The position numbers and the translations under genes are program-made. Below, in pieces: positions 19,914-28,258 of a stretch of DNA of 64,000 nt (positions are counted from its first letter, which is position 1; each line of letters starts with the position of its first letter). The DNA lies in NCBI RefSeq assembly GCF_001423525.1, contig NZ_LMOI01000001.1, positions 124,001 through 188,000 on the forward strand. Direction: 5' to 3'. The DNA comes from Arthrobacter sp. Leaf137 (GTDB taxonomy: Bacteria; Actinomycetota; Actinomycetes; Actinomycetales; Micrococcaceae). The notes beneath the pieces are model-generated. The model saw only the letters and a program-made list of their open reading frames with translations. It was not told the DNA's origin and made no database searches.

Positions 19914-21109
19914 GCCGCTTCGTTCTCATCACGTCCTCAGCCGACTTCGAACGCTCAGTCCGGTCATCGCTGGCTCCGCTGAGCGGGTCCGTGCAGTCCT
20001 TCCAGGCCAACTACCTGCCTGAATCCCCCGAAGACATCCTTCGGCAGCAAGCGGGCGAACCCCCTGAGGTACTCATCCTCGGACCAGGGCTGCCTCGGGA
20101 GGACGCGCTGAAGTTCGCCGCCGTCATGGATCTCCAGTACCCGGAAGTCAGCATCGTCCTGGTTGCGGAGGATGACGGCGAGCTGGCACTGCACGCGATG
20201 CGTTCCGGTGTACGGGACATCCTCGCCCCCACTGCCGATATGGAACAGATCCGGGCCCTCGTGGAACGGGCCAGCCTGGCAGCGGCGGGTCGCCGGCGGG
20301 GGCTATCGCCCAACACCGCGGAACGGCCGGCAGCGGAAGGCGGCAGGGTCATAGCAGTCATGTCGCCCAAAGGAGGAGTCGGCAAGACAACCGTCGCCAC
20401 CAACCTTGCCATCGGCCTGGGCCAGCTTGCTCCCATGAGCGTGGTCCTGGTGGACCTGGACCTGCAGTTTGGTGACATTGCGAGCGGACTGATGATCGAG
20501 CCCGAATTCACGATCACCGATGCAGTGGTTGGGGCGGCCAGCCAGGACTCAATGGTCCTGAAAACATACCTGTCACTGCACCCCGGCAACATCTATGTCC
20601 TGTGCGCTCCCCGCAACCCCATCGAAATGGACAGGATCTCCGGAGAGCACATCAGCCACCTCCTCCGTCAACTGCGCACTGAGTTTCAGTACGTGGTGGT
20701 GGACACGGCGCCCGGGTTGGGCGAGCACGTTCTGGCAACGCTGGAACATGCAACAGACGCAGTGTGGGTCTGCGGCATGGACGTGCCGAGCATCCGCGGG
20801 CTGCGCACCGGGTTCCAAATCCTTTCGGAACTCGACCTGCTGCCGGACAACCGCCATGTGCTGCTGAATATGGCCGACCGGCGGACCGGGCTGACGGTGC
20901 AGGACGTCGAAGCCACCATTGGCGCCCCGGTGGACGTTGTTCTGCCACGCTCCAGGGCCGTGCCGTTTTCAACCAACAAGGGCGTTCCCCTTCTGCAGGA
21001 CGGCAGCCGCGACGCGGCCGCAAAAGGGCTGCGGCAGCTCGTAGAGCGATTCAAACCCAATTGGGAAGGCCCCCGCAAGAAGCTCCACAGAAGGGCGGTT
21101 GTACAGTGA
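19910..21109 (+). CDS. TadZ/CpaE-like localisation ATPase (Tad cluster 1)
   Basis: ParA/MinD-type ATPase thought to place the Tad machine in the cell. 399 residues. Residues 1-125 resemble a receiver domain, but where a phospho-Asp would sit the sequence reads VLILGPG, so it is probably not phosphorylated. The ATPase part has a deviant Walker A KGGVGKTT (154-161), VVLVDLDLQFGDIASGL and YVVVDTAPGLGEHVLATLE. The C-terminus VERFKPNWEGPRKKLHRR is basic. It overlaps cpaB (4 nt) and the tadA start (4 nt), so the row is translationally coupled. Confidence 0.9.
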   Translation: MSRFVLITSSADFERSVRSSLAPLSGSVQSFQANYLPESPEDILRQQAGEPPEVLILGPGLPREDALKFAAVMDLQYPEVSIVLVAEDDGELALHAMRSGVRDILAPTADMEQIRALVERASLAAAGRRRGLSPNTAERPAAEGGRVIAVMSPKGGVGKTTVATNLAIGLGQLAPMSVVLVDLDLQFGDIASGLMIEPEFTITDAVVGAASQDSMVLKTYLSLHPGNIYVLCAPRNPIEMDRISGEHISHLLRQLRTEFQYVVVDTAPGLGEHVLATLEHATDAVWVCGMDVPSIRGLRTGFQILSELDLLPDNRHVLLNMADRRTGLTVQDVEATIGAPVDVVLPRSRAVPFSTNKGVPLLQDGSRDAAAKGLRQLVERFKPNWEGPRKKLHRRAVVQ

Positions 21110-22563
21110 CTCTCTCAAATCGATTCGCAAAGTTGCGCGGCGAGGAGCCGGATGGTTGGCCTGCTCCCGATGCAACCGAGTCCGCACAGGCGCCCGCCAC
21201 GCTGGGAGCTATCCAACAGGCGCAGGCAGCCGAACAGGCCCAGACGCCGGCCATAGTTGATGTCACTGCCGGCAGCGCCAGCGAAGCACTCAACGGATTG
21301 AAGGAACGGGCAAGCCAGGCACTCTACGAGCGTCTCGGTTCACGGATCACCGATTCTTCCCTCGACGAAGCCGAGCTGCACCAGTTCGTCAAGGATGAAC
21401 TCAAGGCAGTTGTAGACGACGAACAGGTCCCACTTTCCCAGGGCGAGCGACAGCGCCTGACCCGGGAGATCATCGACGACGTCCTGGGGCACGGCCCCAT
21501 GCAACGCTATCTCGATGACCCGACGGTCACAGAAATCATGGTGAACCGGGCCGATCAGATCTACGTGGAACGCGGCGGCCACCTCTATCTCACTGACACC
21601 AAGTTCGCCAGCGAAGAGGCACTCCGGAAGGTGATCGAAAGGATCGTCACCCGGATCGGCCGCCGGATTGACGAGTCATCGCCCCTGGTGGACGCCCGGT
21701 TGGCGGACGGGTCACGTGTCAACGCTATCATCCCTCCATTGGCAGTCAACGGTGCATCCCTCACCATTCGCAAGTTTGGCCGTGAGGCGCTGACAGTCCA
21801 GAAGCTGATTGAGTTCGGCAGCCTGTCCCCCGAAATGGCGGAACTGCTTCAAGCCTGCGTCCTTGCCCGCATGAACATCATTGTCTCCGGGGGCACAGGA
21901 ACCGGTAAGACGACCATGCTGAACGTGCTGTCCTCATTCATCCCCACCACTGACCGCATCGTGACCATTGAGGACGCGGTGGAACTGCAGCTTCAGCAGG
22001 ATCATGTGGTCCGGTTGGAGAGCCGACCCGCCAACATCGAAGGGAAGGGCGAAGTCTCCATCCGTGATCTGGTCCGCAACTCCCTGCGAATGCGGCCAGA
22101 CCGCATCGTGGTGGGTGAGGTCCGAGGCGGAGAATCCCTGGACATGCTGCAAGCCATGAACACCGGCCACGACGGCTCGATTTCTACCGTGCATGCCAAT
22201 TCGCCTCGAGATGCAGTGGCCCGCCTGGAAACGCTTGTCCTGATGGCGGGCATGGACCTGCCTTTGCGCGCAATTCGCGAGCAGATTGCGTCGGCCGTGA
22301 ACCTCATCGTGCATATCTCAAGGCTCCGGGACGGAACCCGCAGGGTTACACACATAACGGAGGTCCAGGGTATGGAGGGGGACATTGTGACCCTCCAGGA
22401 TGCTTTTGTCTTCGACTACTCGGCGGGAATCGACGCCAACGGCAGATTCCTCGGCAAGCCAGTACCCACTGGCGTCAGGCCACGGTTTACCGACCGGTTC
22501 GAAGAGCTTGGCATCAGGATCTCCCCTGCCGTATTCGGTGCACACACAGTCAGGGGCAGGTAA
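21106..22563 (+). CDS. tadA: TadA/CpaF secretion ATPase (Tad cluster 1)
   Basis: Hexameric type II/IV secretion ATPase powering Flp pilus assembly. 485 residues from the GTG at 21106, which overlaps the TadZ/CpaE stop; the longer open frame upstream is only a shadow of that gene. Walker A GGTGTGKT (262-269), Asp box [15 protein letters not shown], Walker [20 protein letters not shown] and His box [23 protein letters not shown] are complete. The N-terminal domain begins after an Ala/Gln-rich linker and contains [23 protein letters not shown]. It is followed directly by tadB. Confidence 0.95.
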   Translation: MTLSNRFAKLRGEEPDGWPAPDATESAQAPATLGAIQQAQAAEQAQTPAIVDVTAGSASEALNGLKERASQALYERLGSRITDSSLDEAELHQFVKDELKAVVDDEQVPLSQGERQRLTREIIDDVLGHGPMQRYLDDPTVTEIMVNRADQIYVERGGHLYLTDTKFASEEALRKVIERIVTRIGRRIDESSPLVDARLADGSRVNAIIPPLAVNGASLTIRKFGREALTVQKLIEFGSLSPEMAELLQACVLARMNIIVSGGTGTGKTTMLNVLSSFIPTTDRIVTIEDAVELQLQQDHVVRLESRPANIEGKGEVSIRDLVRNSLRMRPDRIVVGEVRGGESLDMLQAMNTGHDGSISTVHANSPRDAVARLETLVLMAGMDLPLRAIREQIASAVNLIVHISRLRDGTRRVTHITEVQGMEGDIVTLQDAFVFDYSAGIDANGRFLGKPVPTGVRPRFTDRFEELGIRISPAVFGAHTVRGR

Positions 22564-23513
22564 TGGAGCCAGAAGTACCCGCGACAATCGCCGTTCTGGG
22601 TGTTGCTGCCATCTTCGCAGCAGTCATCCTGCTCTTTGCTGTCGTCCTCAAGCCGGGCAACGTCATTCCCCTGTCCCGCCGACGGCCAGACGTTCCAGTT
22701 GCCTCTTCCAGGCTGACGGTGCTGACCGACTCCGCGGTCGGTGCCATCAACAAGCAGCTCAAGGGGAAGGACGATTTCATCATCAGCCGGGAGAAGCTGG
22801 AGCGGGCGGGCCTCAAGACCCAGCCGGCCAACTTCCTGCTCATGATGGGTGCCAGCACTCTGGCCGGCAGCGTCTTTGGTTTCCTTCTGGGCGGCTTCTT
22901 CTTTGCGATCCTGATGCTCGCCGTGGTGCCGGCCGGATTCCTCGCCAGCCTTTCTGTCCTTGAGTCCAAGCGGAGGAGCAAGTTCGATGAGCAACTCCCG
23001 GACACACTTCAAATGCTCACCGGCAGCATGCGTGCGGGGCACTCGCTGCTCCGGGCCATTGACGCATCCGCCCGCGAGTCGGACGCCCCGATGTCTGAGG
23101 AACTCGCAAGGATCGTCAATGAAACCCGGATTGGCCGTGACCTCAACGCATCCATGACTGACGTTGCTGTCCGCACCAAGAGCGAAGACTTCGCCTGGAT
23201 CTCCCAAGCTATCGAAATCCACCGGGAAGTCGGCGGCGACCTTGCGGAAGTCCTCGATCACGTGGGCGAGACCATCCGCGACCGAAACCAGATACGGCGC
23301 CAGGTCAAGGCCCTCAGCGCCGAAGGAAAAATGTCCGCCGGAGTCCTCATGGCACTTCCCGTCGTACTCTTCTTCGCCCTGATCTTCATCAACGGCCAGT
23401 ATGCGAAGACCTTCACCAGCACGGTCCCCGGGTTCCTGATGCTCGGGGCCGCAGCAATCATGCTCACGGCCGGCGGCTTCTGGCTCAGCCGGCTCATCAA
23501 ACCGAAGTTCTAG
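22563..23513 (+). CDS. tadB: TadB inner-membrane platform protein (Tad cluster 1)
   Basis: Type II secretion F-family membrane protein forming the assembly platform with TadC. 316 residues. TM segments near 10-32, 95-140, 255-280 and 285-310. The cytoplasmic T2SF domain has QLPDTLQMLTGSMRAGHSLLRAIDASARES, FAWISQAIEIHREVGGDLAEVLDHVGETIRDR and KALSAEGKMSAGVLMALP. The ATG shares its A with the tadA TAA stop. An odd point is the charged KGKDDFIISREKLERAGLK segment just before the second TM pair, also present in the paralogue in altered form. Confidence 0.92.
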   Translation: MEPEVPATIAVLGVAAIFAAVILLFAVVLKPGNVIPLSRRRPDVPVASSRLTVLTDSAVGAINKQLKGKDDFIISREKLERAGLKTQPANFLLMMGASTLAGSVFGFLLGGFFFAILMLAVVPAGFLASLSVLESKRRSKFDEQLPDTLQMLTGSMRAGHSLLRAIDASARESDAPMSEELARIVNETRIGRDLNASMTDVAVRTKSEDFAWISQAIEIHREVGGDLAEVLDHVGETIRDRNQIRRQVKALSAEGKMSAGVLMALPVVLFFALIFINGQYAKTFTSTVPGFLMLGAAAIMLTAGGFWLSRLIKPKF

Positions 23514-23523
23514 GAGGCCGGAC

Positions 23524-24396
23524 ATGTCACCATTGGCTTTAGGGGCGATCCTCGCCATCATCCTGCCGGTCACCTACCTGGTGTGGTCTGTTGCAGCAAC
23601 GGACAGGGTAGCAATCCGCAATATCCAGACGAACTTGGGACAGCGGGCCAGGAATGCGGCCCCACAGAATCTGTCCGCACAGTTCAGTTCCACGGCCCGC
23701 AGGATCACACCCGCGGGCTACGTAGCCTGGCTGGACAAGCAGCTCGCCGCCATGGGCCGCCCCAAGGAATGGCCGCTGGAACGCCTTTTGGTAGTGAAAC
23801 CGATCCTCGCCCTCGGCGGCGCCCTGCTCGGACTCTTCAACTTCCTTGCTAACCCGGAACCCTCCCGTTTCGCCATCTTCCTGGCCGCTGTGGCGTTCGG
23901 CTACTTCGCTCCTGACCTGCTGGTGCGGAGCACTGCCGAGAAGAGGCGCGCAAAAATCCGCCAGGAACTGCCGAATACGTTGGACCAGATGCTGATTTCG
24001 GTCCAGGCGGGACTCGGTTTCGAGGCGGCTATGGCGCGGACAGCCCAAAACGGCACCGGCCCACTGGCTGATGAAATGACGAGAACCCTTCAGGACATGC
24101 AGGTGGGACGCTCCCGGAAAGAGGCCTACCTTGCCATGTCTGACCGGGTCGACGTCCCGGACCTTCGCTCCTTCATTCGGGCCATCGTGCAGGCTGACGC
24201 GTACGGCATCGCCATCGCCAAAGTACTCAAGGTACAGGCGCACGAGATGCGGCTCAAACGACGCCAACGGGCCGAAGAACACGCCATGAAGATTCCGGTC
24301 AAGATCCTCTTTCCGCTGATCTTCTTCATCTTTCCGACCCTCTTTATCATCCTGCTCGGGCCGGCTGTTATGAACATCGTCGCGGCATTTTCCTAG
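23524..24396 (+). CDS. tadC: TadC inner-membrane platform protein (Tad cluster 1)
   Basis: Second T2SF-family platform protein. 290 residues. N-terminal TM at 4-26, central TM pair at about 93-140, C-terminal TM at 262-288. The T2SF domain shows RQELPNTLDQMLISVQAGLGFEAAMART, EMTRTLQDMQVGRSRKEAYLAM, RSFIRAIVQADAYGIAIAKVLKVQAHEMRLKRRQRAEEHAMK and the ending LFPLIFFIFPTLFIILLGPAVMNI. AGGAGG precedes the ATG. It closes the first Tad cluster; a strong terminator follows. Confidence 0.93.
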   Translation: MSPLALGAILAIILPVTYLVWSVAATDRVAIRNIQTNLGQRARNAAPQNLSAQFSSTARRITPAGYVAWLDKQLAAMGRPKEWPLERLLVVKPILALGGALLGLFNFLANPEPSRFAIFLAAVAFGYFAPDLLVRSTAEKRRAKIRQELPNTLDQMLISVQAGLGFEAAMARTAQNGTGPLADEMTRTLQDMQVGRSRKEAYLAMSDRVDVPDLRSFIRAIVQADAYGIAIAKVLKVQAHEMRLKRRQRAEEHAMKIPVKILFPLIFFIFPTLFIILLGPAVMNIVAAFS

Positions 24397-24458
24397 CCGC
24401 TCAGCCAAGGTCAGGCGAGCTCCCCGTATCCAATCGCGCCAGCGGCGCCTCAAAGACC

Positions 24459-24495
24459 GGACCCCCTCGGCACCCAGAACCGAGGGGGTCCTTTT
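24459..24495 (+). terminator. Intrinsic terminator after Tad cluster 1
   Basis: 12-bp perfect stem (GGACCCCCTCGG and complement) with a 9-nt loop followed by TTTT. It separates the two Tad clusters into two transcripts. Confidence 0.88.
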
Positions 24496-24595
24496 GCGTG
24501 CCTGAACGACGGCTAAGCCCACTGCGAGCGCAGGACAGGACCAGCGAACGCACAGCATCTGCGCAGCTCACGAAGCCTTTCCGCAGGATGTTCCA

Positions 24596-24607
24596 AGATC
24601 CGGATCT
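24596..24607. repeat. 12-bp perfect palindrome upstream of second Flp pilin
   Basis: AGATCCGGATCT, 75 nt before the flp2 start. It may be an operator site; no partner copy was seen upstream of cluster 1. Confidence 0.3.
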
Positions 24608-24681
24608 GGTACCAAATCCCGTTGCTAACTTCGTATCAGTGCTGGTGAAGGGCCAGCCATCCGTCTCGCACAGGAGTCAAA

Positions 24682-24891
24682 ATGCTTGCTCTCTACACCA
24701 ACCTCATGATCCGCCTTCGCAGCGACGAGAAGGGCGCAACTGCCGTGGAATACGGCATCATGGTCGCTCTCATCGCCGTGGCCATCATCATTGCTGTCAC
24801 TGCCCTCGGCGGAACACTCAGCGATCTATTCGACACGGTTACGGGCAAGTTCCCTGCACCCGCCGCCCCTGCTGCTCCGGCCAACGGCTAA
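24682..24891 (+). CDS. flp: Flp-family type IVb pilin (Tad cluster 2)
   Basis: Second pilin. 69 residues. The leader ends RSDEKG, with cleavage predicted after Gly18, and the mature protein starts ATAVEYGIMVALIAVAIIIAV with the +5 Glu. The C-terminus is a short Pro/Ala tail (PAPAAPAAPANG), unlike the KAPTTP end of the first pilin, so the surface of the fibre would differ. RBS AGGAG lies 6-7 nt upstream. It has its own upstream region after the cluster 1 terminator. Confidence 0.93.
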   Translation: MLALYTNLMIRLRSDEKGATAVEYGIMVALIAVAIIIAVTALGGTLSDLFDTVTGKFPAPAAPAAPANG

Positions 24892-24975
24892 CAGGTCGGT
24901 CGACGTCGGTTCCGGACCCCATATCGGAACCGTCCCACAGCAGTTCATGGACGCAGTCAGGAGGAGGTGCAGCAG

Positions 24976-25350
24976 GTGTCAAAAGAATCGGAGCGCGGTG
25001 CAGCCGCCGTCGAATTCGCGATCCTGCTGCCCCTCCTCCTGATGCTGGTGCTGGGAACCATCGAGTTCGGGCGCGCCTACAACGCCCAAATCACGCTCAC
25101 CAACGCGGCCCGCGATGGTGTCCGGGTCATGGCGATCGCCAACGACCCAGCAGGCGCCAAGGTAGCCACAAGAAACGCGGCCGCCGCCGTCAGCAACACC
25201 ATCCCGGATTCGAACATCACCATCAGCCCCGCCACCTGCAGCACCGACAAGCAGGTAACCGTCACCATCAGCTACAACCTCTCCACCATCACCGGCATCG
25301 CCGGCCCCTTTCCCATGACGGGCAAGGGGGTGATGCTGTGCGGCGGCTAG
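24976..25350 (+). CDS. TadE-like pseudopilin (Tad cluster 2)
   Basis: Paralogue of the cluster 1 TadE-like protein. About 124 residues from the GTG at 24976, which has GAGGAGG at ideal distance; a GTG three codons earlier overlaps that site and is less likely. The leader SKESERG precedes AAAVEFAILLPLLLMLVLGTIEFGRAYNAQITLTNAARDGVR, with the pseudopilin Glu at +5. The outer part ends MTGKGVMLCGG, matching MTGKG/MQCGG-type endings of the first copy. It overlaps the next gene by 13 nt, exactly as in cluster 1. Confidence 0.87.
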   Translation: MSKESERGAAAVEFAILLPLLLMLVLGTIEFGRAYNAQITLTNAARDGVRVMAIANDPAGAKVATRNAAAAVSNTIPDSNITISPATCSTDKQVTVTISYNLSTITGIAGPFPMTGKGVMLCGG

Positions 25351-26297
25351 GCGATGACAACAACGAGAAAGGCGCCGTCTCAGTCATCGTCGCCATTCTC
25401 CTGGTGACGTTGCTCGGCTTCGTGGCAATCGCCGTCGATGTGGGGGCCATCTACTCCGAACGCGCCCAGCTGCAGAACGGGGCGGACGCCTCCGCCATGG
25501 CGGTGGCACAGAAGTGCGCCAAGGACGCTGCGGACACGCAATGCTCGACGACGGCTGCACTCGCCGGCAGCCTCGCCAACCAGAACGCCCTGGACGGCAT
25601 GAGCAACGTGTACAGCATCCAGCTCGACAAAACCGCCCGGACCGTCTCCGTGACCACCAGCGCGAAGGAAACCGGCGGCCCGGACAACTCCGTCTCGCTC
25701 TTTTTCGCCAAGGCAATCGGAATTCCCAGCAAGGAGGTAGGCGCCAAAGCCTCCGCCACATGGGGAACGCCATCGAAAGGACCGGTCATCCTGCCGCTGG
25801 CCATTGCCTACTGCAAGTTGAACATTCCCGCCGGCGGGGCACAGGGCGCCGAACAGGTGCTGGAACAGTCAGTCAACGGCTGCGGCGGCATCCCTGGCGG
25901 GTTCGGCTGGATGCAAACCGGCTCGTCCAAATGTGCCATCTCCGCTACGGCGGGTGCGTCAACCAACGCGGGAATCTGGTTCGCCAGCGACACCGGCGCC
26001 AGCGCCCCCTCCGTCTGCAGCGCCGCAGACTTCAACCAGATGAACAACCAAACCGTCCTCCTGCCCATGTACGACGTAGCAACAGGAACCGGCTCCAGCG
26101 GCAAGTTCTACATCAAAGGCTTCGCCGCGTTCCACGTGACCGGCTACCAATTCGCCAATATCGGATGGACGGCGGGCCCCAAGGTGGCCAACAAGACCAT
26201 CAGGGGCTACTTCGTGAAGTTCGTATCCCTGTCCCAAGGATTTGAACTCGGCAGTACGCCCAACTACGGCGCCACCATCGCCCGTCTCACCCTCTGA
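25338..26297 (+). CDS. TadG-like pilus assembly protein (Tad cluster 2)
   Basis: 319 residues from the GTG at 25338 (RRLGDDNNEKG), which sits in the same overlap position as the ATG of the cluster 1 copy; the frame is open much further upstream but without meaning. EKGAVSVIVAILLVTLLGFVAIAVDVGAIYSERAQLQNGADASAMAVAQKCA is the TadG signature. The outer domain keeps the IPGGFGWMQ and FYIKGFAAFHVTGYQF blocks and several cysteines, showing common descent with the first copy, but the rest has diverged strongly. Confidence 0.84.
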   Translation: MRRLGDDNNEKGAVSVIVAILLVTLLGFVAIAVDVGAIYSERAQLQNGADASAMAVAQKCAKDAADTQCSTTAALAGSLANQNALDGMSNVYSIQLDKTARTVSVTTSAKETGGPDNSVSLFFAKAIGIPSKEVGAKASATWGTPSKGPVILPLAIAYCKLNIPAGGAQGAEQVLEQSVNGCGGIPGGFGWMQTGSSKCAISATAGASTNAGIWFASDTGASAPSVCSAADFNQMNNQTVLLPMYDVATGTGSSGKFYIKGFAAFHVTGYQFANIGWTAGPKVANKTIRGYFVKFVSLSQGFELGSTPNYGATIARLTL

Positions 26298-26321
26298 CCA
26301 CAAACGCCACGGAGAAACACT

Positions 26322-27068
26322 GTGAAGTCTCGCCTGCTCGCCGGAACGGCCGCCGTCGCACTGGCGCTCGTAGGCGCCCTCCTCATCATTGTCTACGCCA
26401 ACGGCGCCGACGCACGGGCCATGGCCAATATGGAGGTCAGAGAAGTCCTCGTGGTAACAAAAGCTGTTCCTGCCGGAACTGCGGTCAATGACCTTGCGGC
26501 ATCACTTACGGTCGAGAAGGTGCCAGCCAAGGCTGTCTCAGCGAGCGCACTGACAACGCTGGACACTAAGGCAGGCACCGTGGCCGCCGTAGACCTGGTC
26601 CCCGGCGAACAACTCCTCGACCAGCGACTTATCCCACCCGTGGAAGCCGAGGATGACGGAGCCGTCAAGGTGCCGGCAGGCTTCCAAGAGGTTTCTTTTC
26701 AGCTCGAACCCCAACGCGTCGTTGGCGGACGTATTGCCGCGGGTGACCATGTCGGCGTTGCCATGAGCTTCAAGGACGGCGTGGACAGGGGGAAGCCTGC
26801 CGGGGCATCCACTCAGTTGACCCTCCGCAAAGTCTTGGTCACAAGCATCCAGCGCGCCCCGCAGGCAACAGCAAGCGGCGATGCCAACACAGCTCAGGAA
26901 ACTGCCATCCCCGAAGGTGCCCTGATCATCACGCTTGCGGTCAACGACATCGACGCCAACAAAATCGTCTTCACCTCCGAATTCGGGACGATATGGCTTA
27001 CGAAGGAACCAATGGACGCCCAAGATAACGGTCCCCGCATCGAACATCTGGACACGGTGTACAAGTGA
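26322..27068 (+). CDS. CpaB/RcpC-like SAF-domain pilus assembly protein (Tad cluster 2)
   Basis: 248 residues, GTG start with GGAG upstream. TM helix at about 3-25 (LLAGTAAVALALVGALLIIVYA). SAF domain with TKAVPAGTAVNDLAASLTVEKVP and VDLVPGEQLLDQRLI, then VKVPAGFQEVSFQLEPQRVVGGRIAAGDHVGVAMSF. Compared with copy 1 the C-terminal Gln/Ser-rich insert is shorter. Overlaps the following TadZ/CpaE gene by 4 nt. Confidence 0.87.
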   Translation: MKSRLLAGTAAVALALVGALLIIVYANGADARAMANMEVREVLVVTKAVPAGTAVNDLAASLTVEKVPAKAVSASALTTLDTKAGTVAAVDLVPGEQLLDQRLIPPVEAEDDGAVKVPAGFQEVSFQLEPQRVVGGRIAAGDHVGVAMSFKDGVDRGKPAGASTQLTLRKVLVTSIQRAPQATASGDANTAQETAIPEGALIITLAVNDIDANKIVFTSEFGTIWLTKEPMDAQDNGPRIEHLDTVYK

Positions 27069-28258
27069 GCCGCTTCGTCCTTCTCTCCCCCAGCGGCGAC
27101 TTCGACGCAAAGCTGCGCGCCGCCGTCGCGCACGGCCTCCGCGGCACCGTGCAGACCATCGCGAGCGACATCCTCCCCGCGGGCCCGGCGGAACTGTTCG
27201 CCCTCCTCAACCAGGAGCAGCCCGAGGTCCTCATCATCGGCCCGGACGTCCCCTACGACGAAGCACTCCGGTTCGCCAAGGTCTTCGACGTCCAGTTCCC
27301 CGGCCTCAGCCTGGTGCTGGTCAGCGATGTCGAGCCTGCCGAACTGCTGCAGGCCATGCGCGCCGGCATCCGCGACATCATCAGCCCGCAGGCGGACCCC
27401 GCCGAGATCCGGGTGCTGTTGGAACGTGCCTGCCAGTCGTTCGCCACCCGCCACCGCGGCCCTGAACCGCAACCGGCAGGGAACGGCAAAGGCCTGGTCA
27501 TCGGCGTATTCTCGCCCAAAGGCGGTGTGGGAAAGACCACCCTGGCCACCAACATCGCCATCGGCCTGGGCCAGATCGCGCCCATGAGCGTGGTGATCGT
27601 GGACTTGGACCTTCAATTCGGCGACGTCGCCTCCGGCCTGTACCTCAACCCGGAGCACACCGTCACGGATGCCGTCACCCCCGCCGCTGCCCAGGACTCC
27701 CTGGTCCTGAAAGCCTTCCTCACCGTGCATCCCGCCGGCATTTACGCCCTGTGCGCTCCGCCGAACCCCGTGGACGCGGACCACATCACGCCGGATCACA
27801 TCAGCCGGCTGCTCGAACAGCTGGCCCAGGAGTTCCAGTACGTCATCCTGGACACCGCCCCCGGCCTGCCCGAGATCGGCCTTGCCGCCATGGAACAGTG
27901 CACCGATGTGGTTTGGGTCAGCGCCATGGACATCCCCAGCCTCCGCGGCCTGCGCTCCGGCCTGGAAGTCCTCCGCCAGCTCGAGATCATGCCCGAATCC
28001 CGCCACGTCGTGCTGAACATGGCCGACGCCAAAGCCGGCCTCAACGTCCAGGACGTGGAATCCACCATCGGCGCGCCCGTGGATGTCAGCGTCCCCCGTT
28101 CCCGCGCCATCGCGCTGTCCACCAACCGCGGCATCCCAGTCCTGCAGGAATCCAGGAAAGACCCGGCCGTGAAAAGCCTCCGCCAGCTGGTGGAGCGGTT
28201 CAACCCGGCCTGGCGCACGCAGACCCAGCGCAAGCTTCACCGAAGGGTGGTCATCTGA
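27065..28258 (+). CDS. TadZ/CpaE-like localisation ATPase (Tad cluster 2)
   Basis: 397 residues, GTG start. The N-terminal pseudo-receiver reads VLIIGPDVPYDEALRF where a phospho-Asp loop would be. The ATPase has FSPKGGVGKTTLATNIAIGLGQIAPMSVVIVDLDLQFGDVASGL and YVILDTAPGLPEIGLAAME. Near-identical blocks with copy 1 (PMSVV-VDLDLQFGD, DVE-TIGAPVDV, LRQLVERF) show duplication, though the pseudo-receiver is much less alike. Stop and tadA start overlap as TGATG. Confidence 0.9.
   Translation: MSRFVLLSPSGDFDAKLRAAVAHGLRGTVQTIASDILPAGPAELFALLNQEQPEVLIIGPDVPYDEALRFAKVFDVQFPGLSLVLVSDVEPAELLQAMRAGIRDIISPQADPAEIRVLLERACQSFATRHRGPEPQPAGNGKGLVIGVFSPKGGVGKTTLATNIAIGLGQIAPMSVVIVDLDLQFGDVASGLYLNPEHTVTDAVTPAAAQDSLVLKAFLTVHPAGIYALCAPPNPVDADHITPDHISRLLEQLAQEFQYVILDTAPGLPEIGLAAMEQCTDVVWVSAMDIPSLRGLRSGLEVLRQLEIMPESRHVVLNMADAKAGLNVQDVESTIGAPVDVSVPRSRAIALSTNRGIPVLQESRKDPAVKSLRQLVERFNPAWRTQTQRKLHRRVVI

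Noticed and set aside
20764..21105. Upstream extension of the first tadA frame
   Set aside because: It runs inside the TadZ/CpaE gene in another frame; GTG 21106 overlaps the stop of that gene and matches the usual N-terminus.
24498..25337. 840 nt open frame upstream of and in frame with the second TadG gene
   Set aside because: It covers terminator, flp2 and tadE2 in another frame and has an Arg/His/Pro-rich shadow composition. The true TadG start is the GTG at 25338, matching cluster 1.
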